A stretch of DNA of 64,000 nucleotides, taken from the NCBI GenBank assembly GCA_002901265.1, contig PPHI01000006.1, forward strand, positions 1 to 64,000, in the 5' to 3' direction. The DNA is from Rhodopirellula baltica. GTDB taxonomy: Bacteria > Planctomycetota > Planctomycetia > Pirellulales > Pirellulaceae. Under the pieces are notes generated by a model. It saw only the letters and a program-made list of their open reading frames with translations. It did no database searches and was not told where the DNA came from. A program made the position numbers and the translations under genes. Positions 18,901 through 27,336 of this stretch are shown here, in pieces (position 1 is the first letter of the stretch; the number at the start of each line of letters is the position of its first letter).

Positions 18901-19033
18901 CGATGACTCCACAGGCCAACTCGTTGGCGAATTGTAGCCGCCCCTGAAGATCCTTGCGGATCACACATAGCGGCAAGCTTTCGATCAACGACCGATAGGT
19001 TGCCTCCGATTCATTGGAACTTGTTTGGGCCAT
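15899..19033 (-). CDS. Hybrid sensor histidine kinase with three PAS, two receivers and Hpt
   Basis: A 1044-residue soluble hybrid kinase. The order is PAS (about 10-126), PAS (137-252), PAS (264-380), phosphoacceptor His411 in FLANMSHEIRTPMNAIIG, HATPase (about 515-630; NLVGNAIKF, DTGVGIP, GGTGLGLAI), receiver 1 (648-770; Asp702 in VTDIHMPEMSG), receiver 2 (794-912; Asp843 in LMDVQMPVVDG) and Hpt (about 935-1040; His986 in SHTLGGASRSVGA). All phosphotransfer residues are present, so a full internal phosphorelay is expected. No membrane segment or signal peptide is seen; the PAS domains (each with the IGKSD(F/A/Y)DFF-like motif) are likely cytosolic sensors of unknown ligand. It is convergent with the sigma gene (4-bp overlap). 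No output regulator lies next to it. Confidence 0.95.
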   Translation of the reverse strand: MAQTSSNESEATYRSLIESLPLCVIRKDLQGRLQFANELACGVIGRPVDELIGKSDFDLFPADLAKKYQADDHHVLESEDLYHNVERHQDSGGTVKYVEVWKAPVRDSDGTVIGIQVMFWDVTDQKNTEHQIEFERNLLSILLDTVPDSIYFKDTESRFIRLSRSCATKLGLEDARDAIGKSDADFFGREHAKEALADERRILETGEMIQGKIERETYPDRDDTWCSTTKAPLVDSFGQVVGTVGISRDVSEQIRAEQELSRERDLLKTIINNVPDLIYVKDRAGRFVTANQSLVNLLGLASTEQIIGKSDYDFSPAEMACNYVTDDQNVMRTGEPLFDREESHQGPDGEPRWLLTTKVPLRDSEGEVIGVVGIGHDITERKKFEKEIVEAKDIADKANRAKSDFLANMSHEIRTPMNAIIGMTDLLLETRLDTTQRSFLSMVQESGESLLSIINDILDFSKIEAGKLEIEPQTFDLRESIGDTMKTLGLKAHAKGLELAFRVDPLVPRYVVGDAGRIRQILVNLVGNAIKFTEHGEVFIDVKAKRSDETEAVLNIRVQDTGVGIPAERCEAIFREFEQADTSVTRRFGGTGLGLAISTRLVSLMGGTIEVDSEVGRGSTFEFDLHLGVAADAETSVSKGLVYVGGTKVLIVDDNATNRTILQEMFSNWGMTPILAESGKVALALLRDAERSDQPCKLVVTDIHMPEMSGYDLVQEIRKDPAIAETPVIILTSAGRQGDHARNVELEIAERLLKPVKQSEIFDAIVRTLGVNGAEDEPDHAAVDLSDDALRGLRVLLAEDNLVNQKLAIGVLSRMQMEVTVVSDGQAAIDLLRERDFDVVLMDVQMPVVDGLAATEQIRQQEVESGKHVPIIAMTAHAMKGDRERCLHAGMDEYIPKPIRIATLKETLGQVIESFGVVVQTESDCETSPATSDRYSLDQVRQLVGGSEDLLHDLMAAYLQESQTLLEQLRAAIESKDINAIRTLSHTLGGASRSVGADHAAAVANQLQSISDETTASELNDAYQTLHSEVHAVLEVMRKSGGRD

Positions 19034-19111
19034 CGCTTACCGCCTCAACCGCTTTGGCTTTACTCTGCCTTCAACCTTGAATTTTATGCAGCATTGCCAC
19101 GCTTGGCATGA

Positions 19112-20208
19112 CTAAAGCTCGATCGCACGATGTTCATTCGCCGATCGATAACACGCGTCTACTACTTCCATCGTTGCCAAGTTGTCGTGACCCGACAAAG
19201 AAGGCGATTTTTGTTGCTCGATCGAACAGAGCAGTTCTGCCATCGGCCCCAGAAAGGCATCGGGAAACCAGACGTCGTCCCAACGCGGCTGATGCCAGCA
19301 GGGTGCCTGCGTGGTGGTGTAGTCGAGCGTGCTTGGTGTTCGCTTCGGATAGTCCGGCCATCCGATCGTGCCTTTTGCCAAACCGTCGAGCCCCTCGATT
19401 CGAAAGTTGATCCGTAAATCTGCTGCCGCACCTTCACGAGCTGGCCCGGTCCAGACGTCGTCACAAATCTGACAACGCAACCCGCTGTCATATTCCAAGA
19501 TGTACAGTCCGATGCCGTCCTGGTGTTCGAATTTTGTGCGTGGATCGGTTCGGAAGCTGGCAAAGACACGCCGCGGATTTCCAAACCAATATCGCATCGT
19601 ATCGAGATGATGAATCGACATGATCCGGCATGTCACCCATCCCTGACGCTGTTGCCAAGGCATCCAGTGAGGAATCGCCCGCATGTCGATCGTCGCCAAG
19701 ACAGGCTCGCCCAATCGCCCTTGCCGGATCAACTGACCAGCTGACCGCACCGCTTGGTCGTAGCGCATGTTTTGGTTGACACAAAGCGTCTTGCCAGCTT
19801 CGTCGCACAATCGCACGATCTCGGACGCTTCCGCTACGTTTACGCCCAACGGCTTTTGAGCAAGATGCCTTTTAGGTGTGGTGCTTGTACAACGTCACGC
19901 ATCACGTCCAGCAAGCAGTCCGGCGGAACAGCAACATCCACCACTTCGATTGACGGATCGGCCAACAGCTCTTGATAGGTCGGATACGTTGCCGGAATCT
20001 GATGCCGCGCGGCAACTTCCGCTGCCCGAGACGGTGTTCGCGAAGCGACCGCAATGGGATTCAATCCAGCACCGCGATACGCGACCAAATGGCAATCGGC
20101 CATGATAAAGCCGGCACCGATGCAACCGATTCGCCAATCACGACGCCGGGGAAGCTCTGGCCGAAAGTTCAACACGAGTGAGTCAGTCGATTCATTCTGA
20201 TCGGCCAT
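19112..20208 (-). pseudogene. Gfo/Idh/MocA-family oxidoreductase, frameshifted
   Basis: Two frames together encode one NAD(P)-dependent sugar or inositol dehydrogenase-like protein. The upstream frame (20208 down to 19840) has the Rossmann motif GCIGAGFIMADCHL and runs to [12 protein letters not shown] before a stop; the downstream frame (from about 19856 down to 19112) resumes at [13 protein letters not shown] and continues through [12 protein letters not shown] to the end. The family expects KGILxxKPL at the junction. Adding one base in the AAAA run at 19854-19857 would give LLKKPLGVNV, so the break is a 1-nt deletion in a homopolymer: a real mutation, slippage or a sequencing error. The start is taken at ATG 20208, 4 bp after the upstream stop; ATG 20220 overlaps it. 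It is in an operon with the PhyH-like gene. Confidence 0.85.
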
Positions 20209-20212
20209 GCGT

Positions 20213-21058
20213 TCAACCATTCTGTTCCAGCGACTTTGCACTGGCGTCATGATTCGGGTCCAAGAACGCGACGGAGTTTTCGTCGTCATCAACAAATCGC
20301 CGGATGCCGATTTGCTTGATCGCTGCATCGTCTAAACGGTCCAGCGGTGTGTATCGCGGATGATGTGAATCCTTGTACGGATCGTTCGACTTGGCGTTAT
20401 AGCAACACACCATCGCCCAACGCGGCGAGTCGGACCGATTCTGGTCGCTTCGATGCAGCAAGTTGGAATGAAAGAACAAGGCATCGCCAGGCTCCATCTC
20501 GACATAAACATGCTCCATCCGATTCAAGATCTGCTCCACGCGGTCCAGATCTGCTCCGGCCTGTTCGCCAGTCAATCGATGATCGATACGGCCGCAGTGG
20601 TGTGACCCACGAATGACTTGCAAGCAACCGTTCAATCTGGTGCTTGGGTCGACAGCAATAAACACGCTCAGCATGTTTGGCGTCAACACACCGTTGCCAT
20701 ACCAATATCCGTAATCTTGATGCCACGCCCATGCACCGCCCACGCGTGCGTCTTTCATGATCATCTTGGAATGATAATGGTACGGCTCGTCGCCAAGCAG
20801 CTGTTCTGCCGTGTCAACGATGCGGTGGCAGCGTGCGAACGCACCATAAATCCCTTCACCGGGATGGTTCCAAAGCGACAACCGAACGGTACCGCCCTCG
20901 CCGTCATTGCGTCCAAACGCATGATCATCCAGACGCTTGTCTTCCTTGGCTGACCGACGAAGCAGATCGATTTCGTCCCGATCGAAAAGAGAACGCGACA
21001 ACAAAAATCCATCGCGTTGGTAGTCGCTGACGCGAGAAACGTCCGGTGTTGCGGGCAT
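20213..21058 (-). CDS. Phytanoyl-CoA dioxygenase (PhyH)-family protein
   Basis: A 281-residue predicted Fe(II)/2-oxoglutarate dioxygenase. The metal ligands are His113 and Asp115 in AWHQDYGYWY and the distal His202 in NLLHRSDQN; GSHH (151-154) and the RW pair near 213 fit the 2-oxoglutarate side. The substrate is unknown; planctomycetes carry many PhyH proteins, some near sugar-processing oxidoreductases, and here the next gene is a Gfo/Idh/MocA enzyme 4 bp downstream. That pairing suggests a small-molecule or sugar-derivative pathway, which is inference. The start is ATG 21058, with no signal peptide. Confidence 0.85.
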   Translation of the reverse strand: MPATPDVSRVSDYQRDGFLLSRSLFDRDEIDLLRRSAKEDKRLDDHAFGRNDGEGGTVRLSLWNHPGEGIYGAFARCHRIVDTAEQLLGDEPYHYHSKMIMKDARVGGAWAWHQDYGYWYGNGVLTPNMLSVFIAVDPSTRLNGCLQVIRGSHHCGRIDHRLTGEQAGADLDRVEQILNRMEHVYVEMEPGDALFFHSNLLHRSDQNRSDSPRWAMVCCYNAKSNDPYKDSHHPRYTPLDRLDDAAIKQIGIRRFVDDDENSVAFLDPNHDASAKSLEQNG

Positions 21059-21149
21059 TGGCAGGGAGCCTGGGAGGGCAAAAGGTGGGGAAGATGCCCG
21101 CGATCATACCATGCCGGCGAACCGCATGCGGAGCTCCTTCATGCAAACG

Positions 21150-21184
21150 AAACACGGCACGCCATGACTGGCGTGCCGTGTTGG
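21150..21184 (-). terminator. Hairpin terminator downstream of the GH57 gene
   Basis: A perfect 13-bp stem, AACACGGCACGCC (21151-21163) with GGCGTGCCGTGTT (21170-21182), has a 6-nt loop. Reading the minus strand it lies about 63 bp after the GH57 stop and is followed by TCGTTT; on the plus strand GGGTTTT follows. It separates the glucan genes from the PhyH operon. Confidence 0.75.
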
Positions 21185-21244
21185 GTTTTGATCGTGATTA
21201 CCAGCCATCAAACAATGCTGGCCAACAAGATTGACAAACAATGC

Positions 21245-23413
21245 TTACAGCTGAATGACTTGTTCTTCGTCAACCGTTTCCGCGTTCTGCTCGCAAGCGG
21301 CAGCGATTTCGATGGTCACGTGCCAGCGTCCTTCGCTGTCACCGCGAATCAACCAGTGTGGCTGGACACAAACGCTTTGGTGAACCAATTCGAAGCCCGC
21401 TTCGCTTTGGCTGACCGTTTCGACAGGGAACGCCCAGATGCCGCTGGGGCGATCCAGCTTCAACGCGACATCGATTCCCAACCAACGATCCGACAGGCTC
21501 AATGCCGAAGCGTCATGCAGATCAAGCGGTTGGCCGAGTTGCCCCAGTCGATGATCGTTTTCGTCTGTGAAATAACGATCGTCCGCACCGGCGGGCAAAC
21601 CGGCGAAGTTCAGCTCGATCCCGAAGTGCAAATCGCGATCCTGCGGTAGGTTCTCCAGCAGGTATGTGACTTCCATCGTTTCGCTGCCAGCGACCATGGT
21701 GACCGCTTTGGTCAACACAATCGGAATCCCCCAGGCGTTGCCTTCGCGTCGCATTTGAACTTGTACTCGATCGGCTCCGCGGCGGAGCTTCGTCTCAAAG
21801 GGCAGCTCGACGAAATCACCACGTTCCATCGCTTCGCCACGCCAAACGTTCTCGAGCGATGCGTCGTTGTCATAGAAGTGATCCATCAAGCTCTTGCGTG
21901 CATAGCGGTCATACTGCAATCGCTTGTCCAAGTCAGCTTGTTTGAACACGACCCGGTCGTGAATGCTGGCGACATCATCGCCTGCCGCGTTCGGGCCGGC
22001 CAACACCTTTTGGTGATAGCTTTCGGGACGACGCTGCAACGTCGCGAGCAAGTTGTGGCTGATCTTGCGAACGTCCAATTCATAGATCCGTCCGCCGCGG
22101 CCGGGCTGGACCCAAGCACATAGCTTGTCATTGCTCAGACGAACTTCCTGCATCCCGTCAAAGTTGTAGTCGTCAGCGGTTGCCGTGACAGCGGTGTCGT
22201 TGAACTCGCCAGTCAGCTGCGCCAACAAGTTGTCCGCCGTGATCAAGTGCTCGAAGATCGCGTTGCGAAGGTGCGGCAGATAAATCCCACCGAACGCGCC
22301 ATGCCAGTACGGACAATTGCATTGCCCGCGATAAAGGTGGTCGCGAATGACAGCCAGTTGCCCGGCGTCCACACCAGCCGCTTCGGCATCAGCCAAACGC
22401 CGGCTGACATGCATCATCCGAGCGTACATTTCGTTGGTTTCTTCGTACTTGCGTTTGAAGTTACGCCAGTACCCACCGCGTACAAAGTTCTTGAGATCTT
22501 TCCAGTGCGGATCCGCTTCCATCTCGTGCGTGACATGGCCAAGCGTTTGCTGTGCTTTGGTCGGCAAGGACCATTCGCCCATTTCACGGTAGCTGCAATC
22601 GGGCAGGTAAACCTTGCCACGTGATGGCGTCCGATTGATCGCTTCGTTCAATGTCACCGTATGCAGCCAAGATGCGTTCTGCGTCAACGCATCAAACAAG
22701 CCACGCAACCATCCACGTTCATAAACATGCACTTTGGTGTCAGGCCACGTGCCGAATTTCTCGCCATCGTCACCGAAGGTCAGCACGGCACCGGGCGAGC
22801 GTTCGGCAACTTCGCGGCAATGGTCAATCGTCGCTTGCACCGGCTGGAACGGGATCGTGTACCGCAGGTGCTCAGAGCCAGGGAAAATCCGCAACAATCG
22901 CCCATCGTCTTCGGTGATGAAGTAACCGGTCATCTCTTCATTGCGAAGACCAGCGGCGCGGAAGTGATAGTCGTCCAACACTGTGTAACTGATCCCGGCG
23001 TCAACGATATCACTCGTCAGCGGCGACTCCCACACGCGCTCTGGCATCCACATCCCGTCAGGAGTCGTGCCAAGATTTCGCTCCAACCAGCGGCTGTACG
23101 ACTCGATCTGGCCAACTCGGTCGCGCGAAGGCAACATCGTCAGGATCGGTTCGTACTGCGGACCGCCGATGATCTCCACGCGTCCGGCTTCAACCAGCAA
23201 ACGCAGGCGATCAAGGTATTCGGGGTGGCGTTCGGCCAGCCACAGCATCAACGGCCCTGAGGTGTGCAGCGAGATCTGCAGCTGGTCATAGGGCTCGAAG
23301 ACTTCTAGAAATGGCAGATAGCTGTCTTGGTACGCTTGCTCGAAGACACCGTCAAAGTTTCCGATCGGTTGGTGGTTGTGAAGGACCAGGCAGAGATGAA
23401 CGTGAGCGGACAT
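21245..23413 (-). CDS. GH57 alpha-amylase / 4-alpha-glucanotransferase
   Basis: A 722-residue cytosolic glycoside hydrolase family 57 enzyme with C-terminal DUF1925/DUF1926-type domains. GH57 conserved regions are visible: HNHQP (12-16), the GGPQYEP block (83-89), MWMPERVWES with the nucleophile Glu125, and LTFGDDGEKFGTW with the acid/base Asp at 215 or 216. These match the Glu and Asp of Thermococcus litoralis 4-alpha-glucanotransferase in position and context. It should cleave or rearrange alpha-1,4-glucans such as glycogen. The start is ATG 23413 (MSAHVHLCLV); a longer frame to 23518 has no support. A GalT-like gene and glycogen synthase lie upstream on the same strand, which fits storage-glucan metabolism, but the gap of 578 bp argues for its own promoter. 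Confidence 0.92.
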   Translation of the reverse strand: MSAHVHLCLVLHNHQPIGNFDGVFEQAYQDSYLPFLEVFEPYDQLQISLHTSGPLMLWLAERHPEYLDRLRLLVEAGRVEIIGGPQYEPILTMLPSRDRVGQIESYSRWLERNLGTTPDGMWMPERVWESPLTSDIVDAGISYTVLDDYHFRAAGLRNEEMTGYFITEDDGRLLRIFPGSEHLRYTIPFQPVQATIDHCREVAERSPGAVLTFGDDGEKFGTWPDTKVHVYERGWLRGLFDALTQNASWLHTVTLNEAINRTPSRGKVYLPDCSYREMGEWSLPTKAQQTLGHVTHEMEADPHWKDLKNFVRGGYWRNFKRKYEETNEMYARMMHVSRRLADAEAAGVDAGQLAVIRDHLYRGQCNCPYWHGAFGGIYLPHLRNAIFEHLITADNLLAQLTGEFNDTAVTATADDYNFDGMQEVRLSNDKLCAWVQPGRGGRIYELDVRKISHNLLATLQRRPESYHQKVLAGPNAAGDDVASIHDRVVFKQADLDKRLQYDRYARKSLMDHFYDNDASLENVWRGEAMERGDFVELPFETKLRRGADRVQVQMRREGNAWGIPIVLTKAVTMVAGSETMEVTYLLENLPQDRDLHFGIELNFAGLPAGADDRYFTDENDHRLGQLGQPLDLHDASALSLSDRWLGIDVALKLDRPSGIWAFPVETVSQSEAGFELVHQSVCVQPHWLIRGDSEGRWHVTIEIAAACEQNAETVDEEQVIQL

Positions 23414-23991
23414 ATCAGGTGGTGCGATAATTGATTGGAAAGCAAGTCGTAAATCAGGGCAGACGCTAAGCCCGGACGATCCGGTGGCTGTCGCGGATTG
23501 TACGGACCAGGCCGACAATCCCGAATATCCTTCCTAGCGACCTTGTTACTGATAGCAAAAAATTGCCGAACATGTAAAAGCCAAACACGACCCACGAAGT
23601 AAAGGCAACGCACGCCGTACAGTTTCCCCAGTCCAGCCAATCCAGTCTATCGGCAATTAGGGCGGATCTTCATAGCGCGAGTGACGGGAGTTTTCTAGAA
23701 AACCAACAGCTGGTCTAACCGACTGTTCCCTGGAATGCCCGTGTGGCAACTGAAAATTTGCACTGTCATGCCTGACAAGCTGGCATCTGTGCATCCTTTT
23801 GTACTTCCGCCAAGTGCGTAGACACTCTGCAAATGGTGCATCCGGCGCGCCAACGCATCATGCGTTGACAATGATCCTGGCCGTTGCCGAAAACACGGCT
23901 TGAACGCACTGCATGAAACATGCAGTGTGAAACTGCATTCTCGGCCGCTTCTCGATACGGCGATTCGCGAGCGATAGCGTGGGGGTAAGAC
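23414..23991. other. Intergenic region with two inverted repeats
   Basis: 578 bp between the GalT-like gene and the GH57 gene (both minus). CAACGCAT (23851-23858) pairs with ATGCGTTG (23860-23867), and CACTGCATG (23907-23915) pairs with CATGCAGTG (23919-23927). They sit about 70-140 bp past the GalT stop. Neither is followed by a T tract, so operator sites or RNA stems are as likely as termination. The GH57 promoter is expected near 23414-23600; no clear boxes were seen. Confidence 0.6.
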
Positions 23992-25398
23992 TTAGCCGAA
24001 GGCCAACACGCGACGAGGATCGTCACGGCGAGCGATTCGGCGATAGTTGGCAGCAGCGACTTCGGGCAGCATCGAATTGATCATGCAATCGCTGCTCCAC
24101 TCGAATCCGGCGGCTTTGTTCAGGCGGGGGAAGATATCCAACCACCATTGGAACGCGTCTGGTTGCGAGGACGCGGGCGGGCAGGTGTGCAACAAGTAGT
24201 TGTACGCCTTTCCAGGGAACGCTTGATCGACCCAGTAGATCACACGAGTCAGCATGCTTGCCAACCGATCCAGGGTCGGATCGTCGAACGTCTCGAATCG
24301 CGGCTGATGGCTCATCGAAGTGACCCGAATCATCCCCGGGAAACGACTTGCGAACGGGCAGTAGGCGACGAAGGAGTCTTTCTTAGCGATGACGCGACTT
24401 TTTTGTTCACACTCCGCACGCAACAGGTCGCAACCCAGCGAGCTTCCGACACGGGCGCGGTGTGCTTCGCATCGAGCCATCGTCACGCGAGCTGCCTGAG
24501 GCAACAAACTGGTCGCGATCAGCTGGCTGTGGCTGTGATGCAACGAAGCACCGGCTTCGGGACCACAGTTCTTGAACACGCTGATGTAACGGATTCCGTC
24601 GACTGATGCCCAGTGCTTGATCCGTTCACGGTAAGCGACGAGCGTCAAATACACGAGCGCGGGGTCGAAGGATGCCATGTTTTCGGCATGCCCAGACGAT
24701 TCGATGATCACTTCGTGACCACCGACAACGGGCGCCGAGGGAAACAGTTCATCGGTGGAGGGCTCGTGCGACCGGACCTCAGCACCTTCGATCGACGTGA
24801 CGGCCGGGAACTTGTTCGGCACGACACGGACGTCCCAATCAGGCTGCTCGCCAAAACAAGCATTGACCAATGGTCGCGCGAATCGATCTGCACCTTGGTC
24901 GGTGGGAACGGCGCACAGGTCGCCTAGCCGGCCGGTCCATACGGCTTCGGGGGTTTGACCTTCGGATCCCGCGCAAAACGGACATCCGAGTTGGATCTCG
25001 CCCTGTCGGTAGACCGGCGACTGCAGCCCACTATGAGGAATGAACTCATTGGGCCGTTCATCACGCTTGGGCGCGTAAATGGTCCAACCGCCGGACAGTT
25101 GATCACGGCGGGAATGCGAAGCTGACTCGTCGTTCAGCCAAGCATGTTCGCCAATGATTTGATCTTGGGCGTCTGGATCGACGTCCCAACGGTTAACGGT
25201 ACCACGACTGGTCCGTCGGACGGAGAGCATCATCCTGGTCTGCTCGTCTGTAGCTAGACGAGTATCCATGTCGATCGGGCCGTCCGTTTTTGGAGCCTTT
25301 CGTTTGACAGCAAACTCTAACTCCGCCTCGCGCACTTGTTGTCGTGCAGAAGAGTCCGCCGCATCTGGATGCATATCAGAATCGGCGTTAGGGAACAT
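23992..25398 (-). CDS. galT: Galactose-1-phosphate uridylyltransferase-like protein
   Basis: A 468-residue HIT-superfamily nucleotidyltransferase. The catalytic motif HxHxQ is seen at LHHSHSQLIA (His288, His290, Gln292), with a CPFCAG zinc-type pair (139, 142), PNKFPAV (195-201) and GGHEVIIES (226-234), all matching GalT. It should transfer UMP or AMP between UDP-glucose and a sugar 1-phosphate; the enzyme could be a GalT or an ADP-glucose-type relative, and the sequence alone does not decide. It is longer than E. coli GalT (about 348 residues) by an N-terminal 95-residue extension rich in charged residues. The start is ATG 25398; ATG 25374 is possible. Its location between glycogen synthase and GH57 suggests it feeds sugar phosphates into glucan metabolism. 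Confidence 0.85.
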   Translation of the reverse strand: MFPNADSDMHPDAADSSARQQVREAELEFAVKRKAPKTDGPIDMDTRLATDEQTRMMLSVRRTSRGTVNRWDVDPDAQDQIIGEHAWLNDESASHSRRDQLSGGWTIYAPKRDERPNEFIPHSGLQSPVYRQGEIQLGCPFCAGSEGQTPEAVWTGRLGDLCAVPTDQGADRFARPLVNACFGEQPDWDVRVVPNKFPAVTSIEGAEVRSHEPSTDELFPSAPVVGGHEVIIESSGHAENMASFDPALVYLTLVAYRERIKHWASVDGIRYISVFKNCGPEAGASLHHSHSQLIATSLLPQAARVTMARCEAHRARVGSSLGCDLLRAECEQKSRVIAKKDSFVAYCPFASRFPGMIRVTSMSHQPRFETFDDPTLDRLASMLTRVIYWVDQAFPGKAYNYLLHTCPPASSQPDAFQWWLDIFPRLNKAAGFEWSSDCMINSMLPEVAAANYRRIARRDDPRRVLAFG

Positions 25399-25608
25399 GG
25401 CGGACTACATTTGGGTTGGTTTAAAGCGACAACTACGCATCTGTGAAGATTTCTTCACAATTACGCAGTATGCGACTCGGGCCCCCACGATACTCCCTTT
25501 CTTGGTGACTCGTCGCACTCTCTCTATCGCACAACTCTAGCGATTCTGTCCTGGGTTCAAGGCAGGAATTTAAATATTTTCCGATGCCGATGAGATCTCG
25601 CGGCAACT

Positions 25609-27102
25609 CTACTCGTCTGGTGATGCGATAAGGGAAACTGCGTTTTCATAAAGCTCCACATACTGGGATGCACTCTTCCTCCAAGACCAGTCGCACGTCA
25701 TCCCTCGCCGAACAAGGTCGGCCCAATTTTTTTTCTCGTGGTATCGCAAATAGAGCGCTCGACCAATCGCTTCGTCGAGACCGCGCGGCGAGTTCTCGCG
25801 AAGATGGAAGCCAGTGGCCGTTTCTTTGGCCAATGTCTCTGCTGACGTATCTACGACTGTATCGGCAAGACCGCCAGTTGGTGTCACTACTGGGACCGTT
25901 CCGTACCGGAGGCTGTAGAGCTGATTCAAGCCACAAGGCTCGTAGTGACTTGGCATCACAAACAAGTCAGCGCCAGCTTCGATCCGATGCGCGAGTGAGT
26001 CATTAAAGCCCACATGTGCGGCAACTTGCTTTGGCGCAAGTTCGGCAAGACGGGTAAGCTCGGCTTCGATGCGCGGATCACCGCTACCAAGTACCATCCA
26101 CTGTGTCGGACGCTTTTCGGCAACATGCTGCTCGATCACCGGCAAAATCAGGTCCCATCCTTTCTGATCGGCAAGCCTTCCCACCAAGCCGATCATTGGG
26201 ACATCATCATTGAGTTCCAAACCGAACTCGGCCTGCAGCGATCGCTTGTTAGCAACCTTGCCCTCTTGCCAATTGCCAACCGTAAATCTTGCGGCGAGCG
26301 CATCATCGGTTTCTGGATTCCAGATCGACGTATCGATTCCGTTGGTGATTCCCACCACGCGGCCGCCACGTGACGCAATCACTCCATCCAATCCGCAACC
26401 GTGATACGGCGTTTGAATTTCCATCGCGTAACGAGGGCTTACCGTCGTGACCAAGTCTGACATCGCGATGCCAGCCTTGAGATAGTTCATGTAGCCGTAG
26501 TACTCGTACGTCTCGTGATTGAACTCAGGCCAATCGAGCCCTGTCAGCGGAAACGCGTCGGAAGGAAACTGGCCTTGGTACGCCATGTTGTGGATGGTCA
26601 TGATCGTTGCGGTGTCTTTCAGCACCGGCAACTTTTTACGATGCGTTCGGACCAATCCGGGGATCAACCCGGTCTGCCAATCGTTGCAGTGCAGCACATC
26701 GACTCGCTTGCCAACACGCTGCAACGCTACCAACGCGGCACGACAAAAGAACGTGAACCGCTCGGCGTTATCGGGATAGTCGCCGCTAGCGTCACCATAC
26801 AACGAAGGCCGATCGAAGTACTGCGGCTGGTCGATCATCAAGACTTCGACGTTGCTGTCCGGCAGATGGCTTCGCAGCAACCGCCCACCGATCAATTTTG
26901 TCGGTGTCATCGGGATCGCAAAGCTTTGATCCGTCGTTTCGATTTTACAGCCGGAACGGCGGACCGAACGGAAGGCGGGAATGATGACCGTGCAGCGGTG
27001 TCCTAGCGCTGCGACTTCGCGTGGTAGCGTGCCACAGACGTCGGCTAGTCCCCCGGTCTTTGCAAAGGGGACTGCTTCGGAACTCAAATAGACGATATTC
27101 AA
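25609..27102 (-). CDS. glgA: Glycogen synthase (GT5)
   Basis: A 497-residue GT-B glycosyltransferase that elongates alpha-1,4-glucan from ADP-glucose (or UDP-glucose). Diagnostic features are the N-terminal KTGGLADV with Lys15, HCNDWQTGLIPG (about 134-145), NGIDTSIWNPETD (about 253-265), LVGRLADQKGWDL, and the C-terminal PSHYEPCGLNQ followed by GTVPVVTPTGGL. Length and order match bacterial GlgA. The start is ATG 27102. There is no signal peptide. It is upstream of the GalT-like gene on the same strand with a 210-bp gap. It is divergent from the pseudokinase gene across 234 bp. Confidence 0.95.
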   Translation of the reverse strand: MNIVYLSSEAVPFAKTGGLADVCGTLPREVAALGHRCTVIIPAFRSVRRSGCKIETTDQSFAIPMTPTKLIGGRLLRSHLPDSNVEVLMIDQPQYFDRPSLYGDASGDYPDNAERFTFFCRAALVALQRVGKRVDVLHCNDWQTGLIPGLVRTHRKKLPVLKDTATIMTIHNMAYQGQFPSDAFPLTGLDWPEFNHETYEYYGYMNYLKAGIAMSDLVTTVSPRYAMEIQTPYHGCGLDGVIASRGGRVVGITNGIDTSIWNPETDDALAARFTVGNWQEGKVANKRSLQAEFGLELNDDVPMIGLVGRLADQKGWDLILPVIEQHVAEKRPTQWMVLGSGDPRIEAELTRLAELAPKQVAAHVGFNDSLAHRIEAGADLFVMPSHYEPCGLNQLYSLRYGTVPVVTPTGGLADTVVDTSAETLAKETATGFHLRENSPRGLDEAIGRALYLRYHEKKNWADLVRRGMTCDWSWRKSASQYVELYENAVSLIASPDE

Positions 27103-27336
27103 AATTCAAGCAAACTTCGATTGGAAAGCATGTCGGGCCGCGTTGTACGTAGTCAGGTGCAGGCAATCATACGCGCGTCATTACATCGCTTTCGCCCACC
27201 CGTACGAAAAATTATGGGTCGCAATTAGCGGTCATGCCTCGTTACGTTTGCCGCTAAGGGACCGAAATTCAGTTGTATCAGCTAAACTGTGTTCTACGGA
27301 TTGCCTCTTCGCCCCTAACTTTTGCCTATTCCTTGC

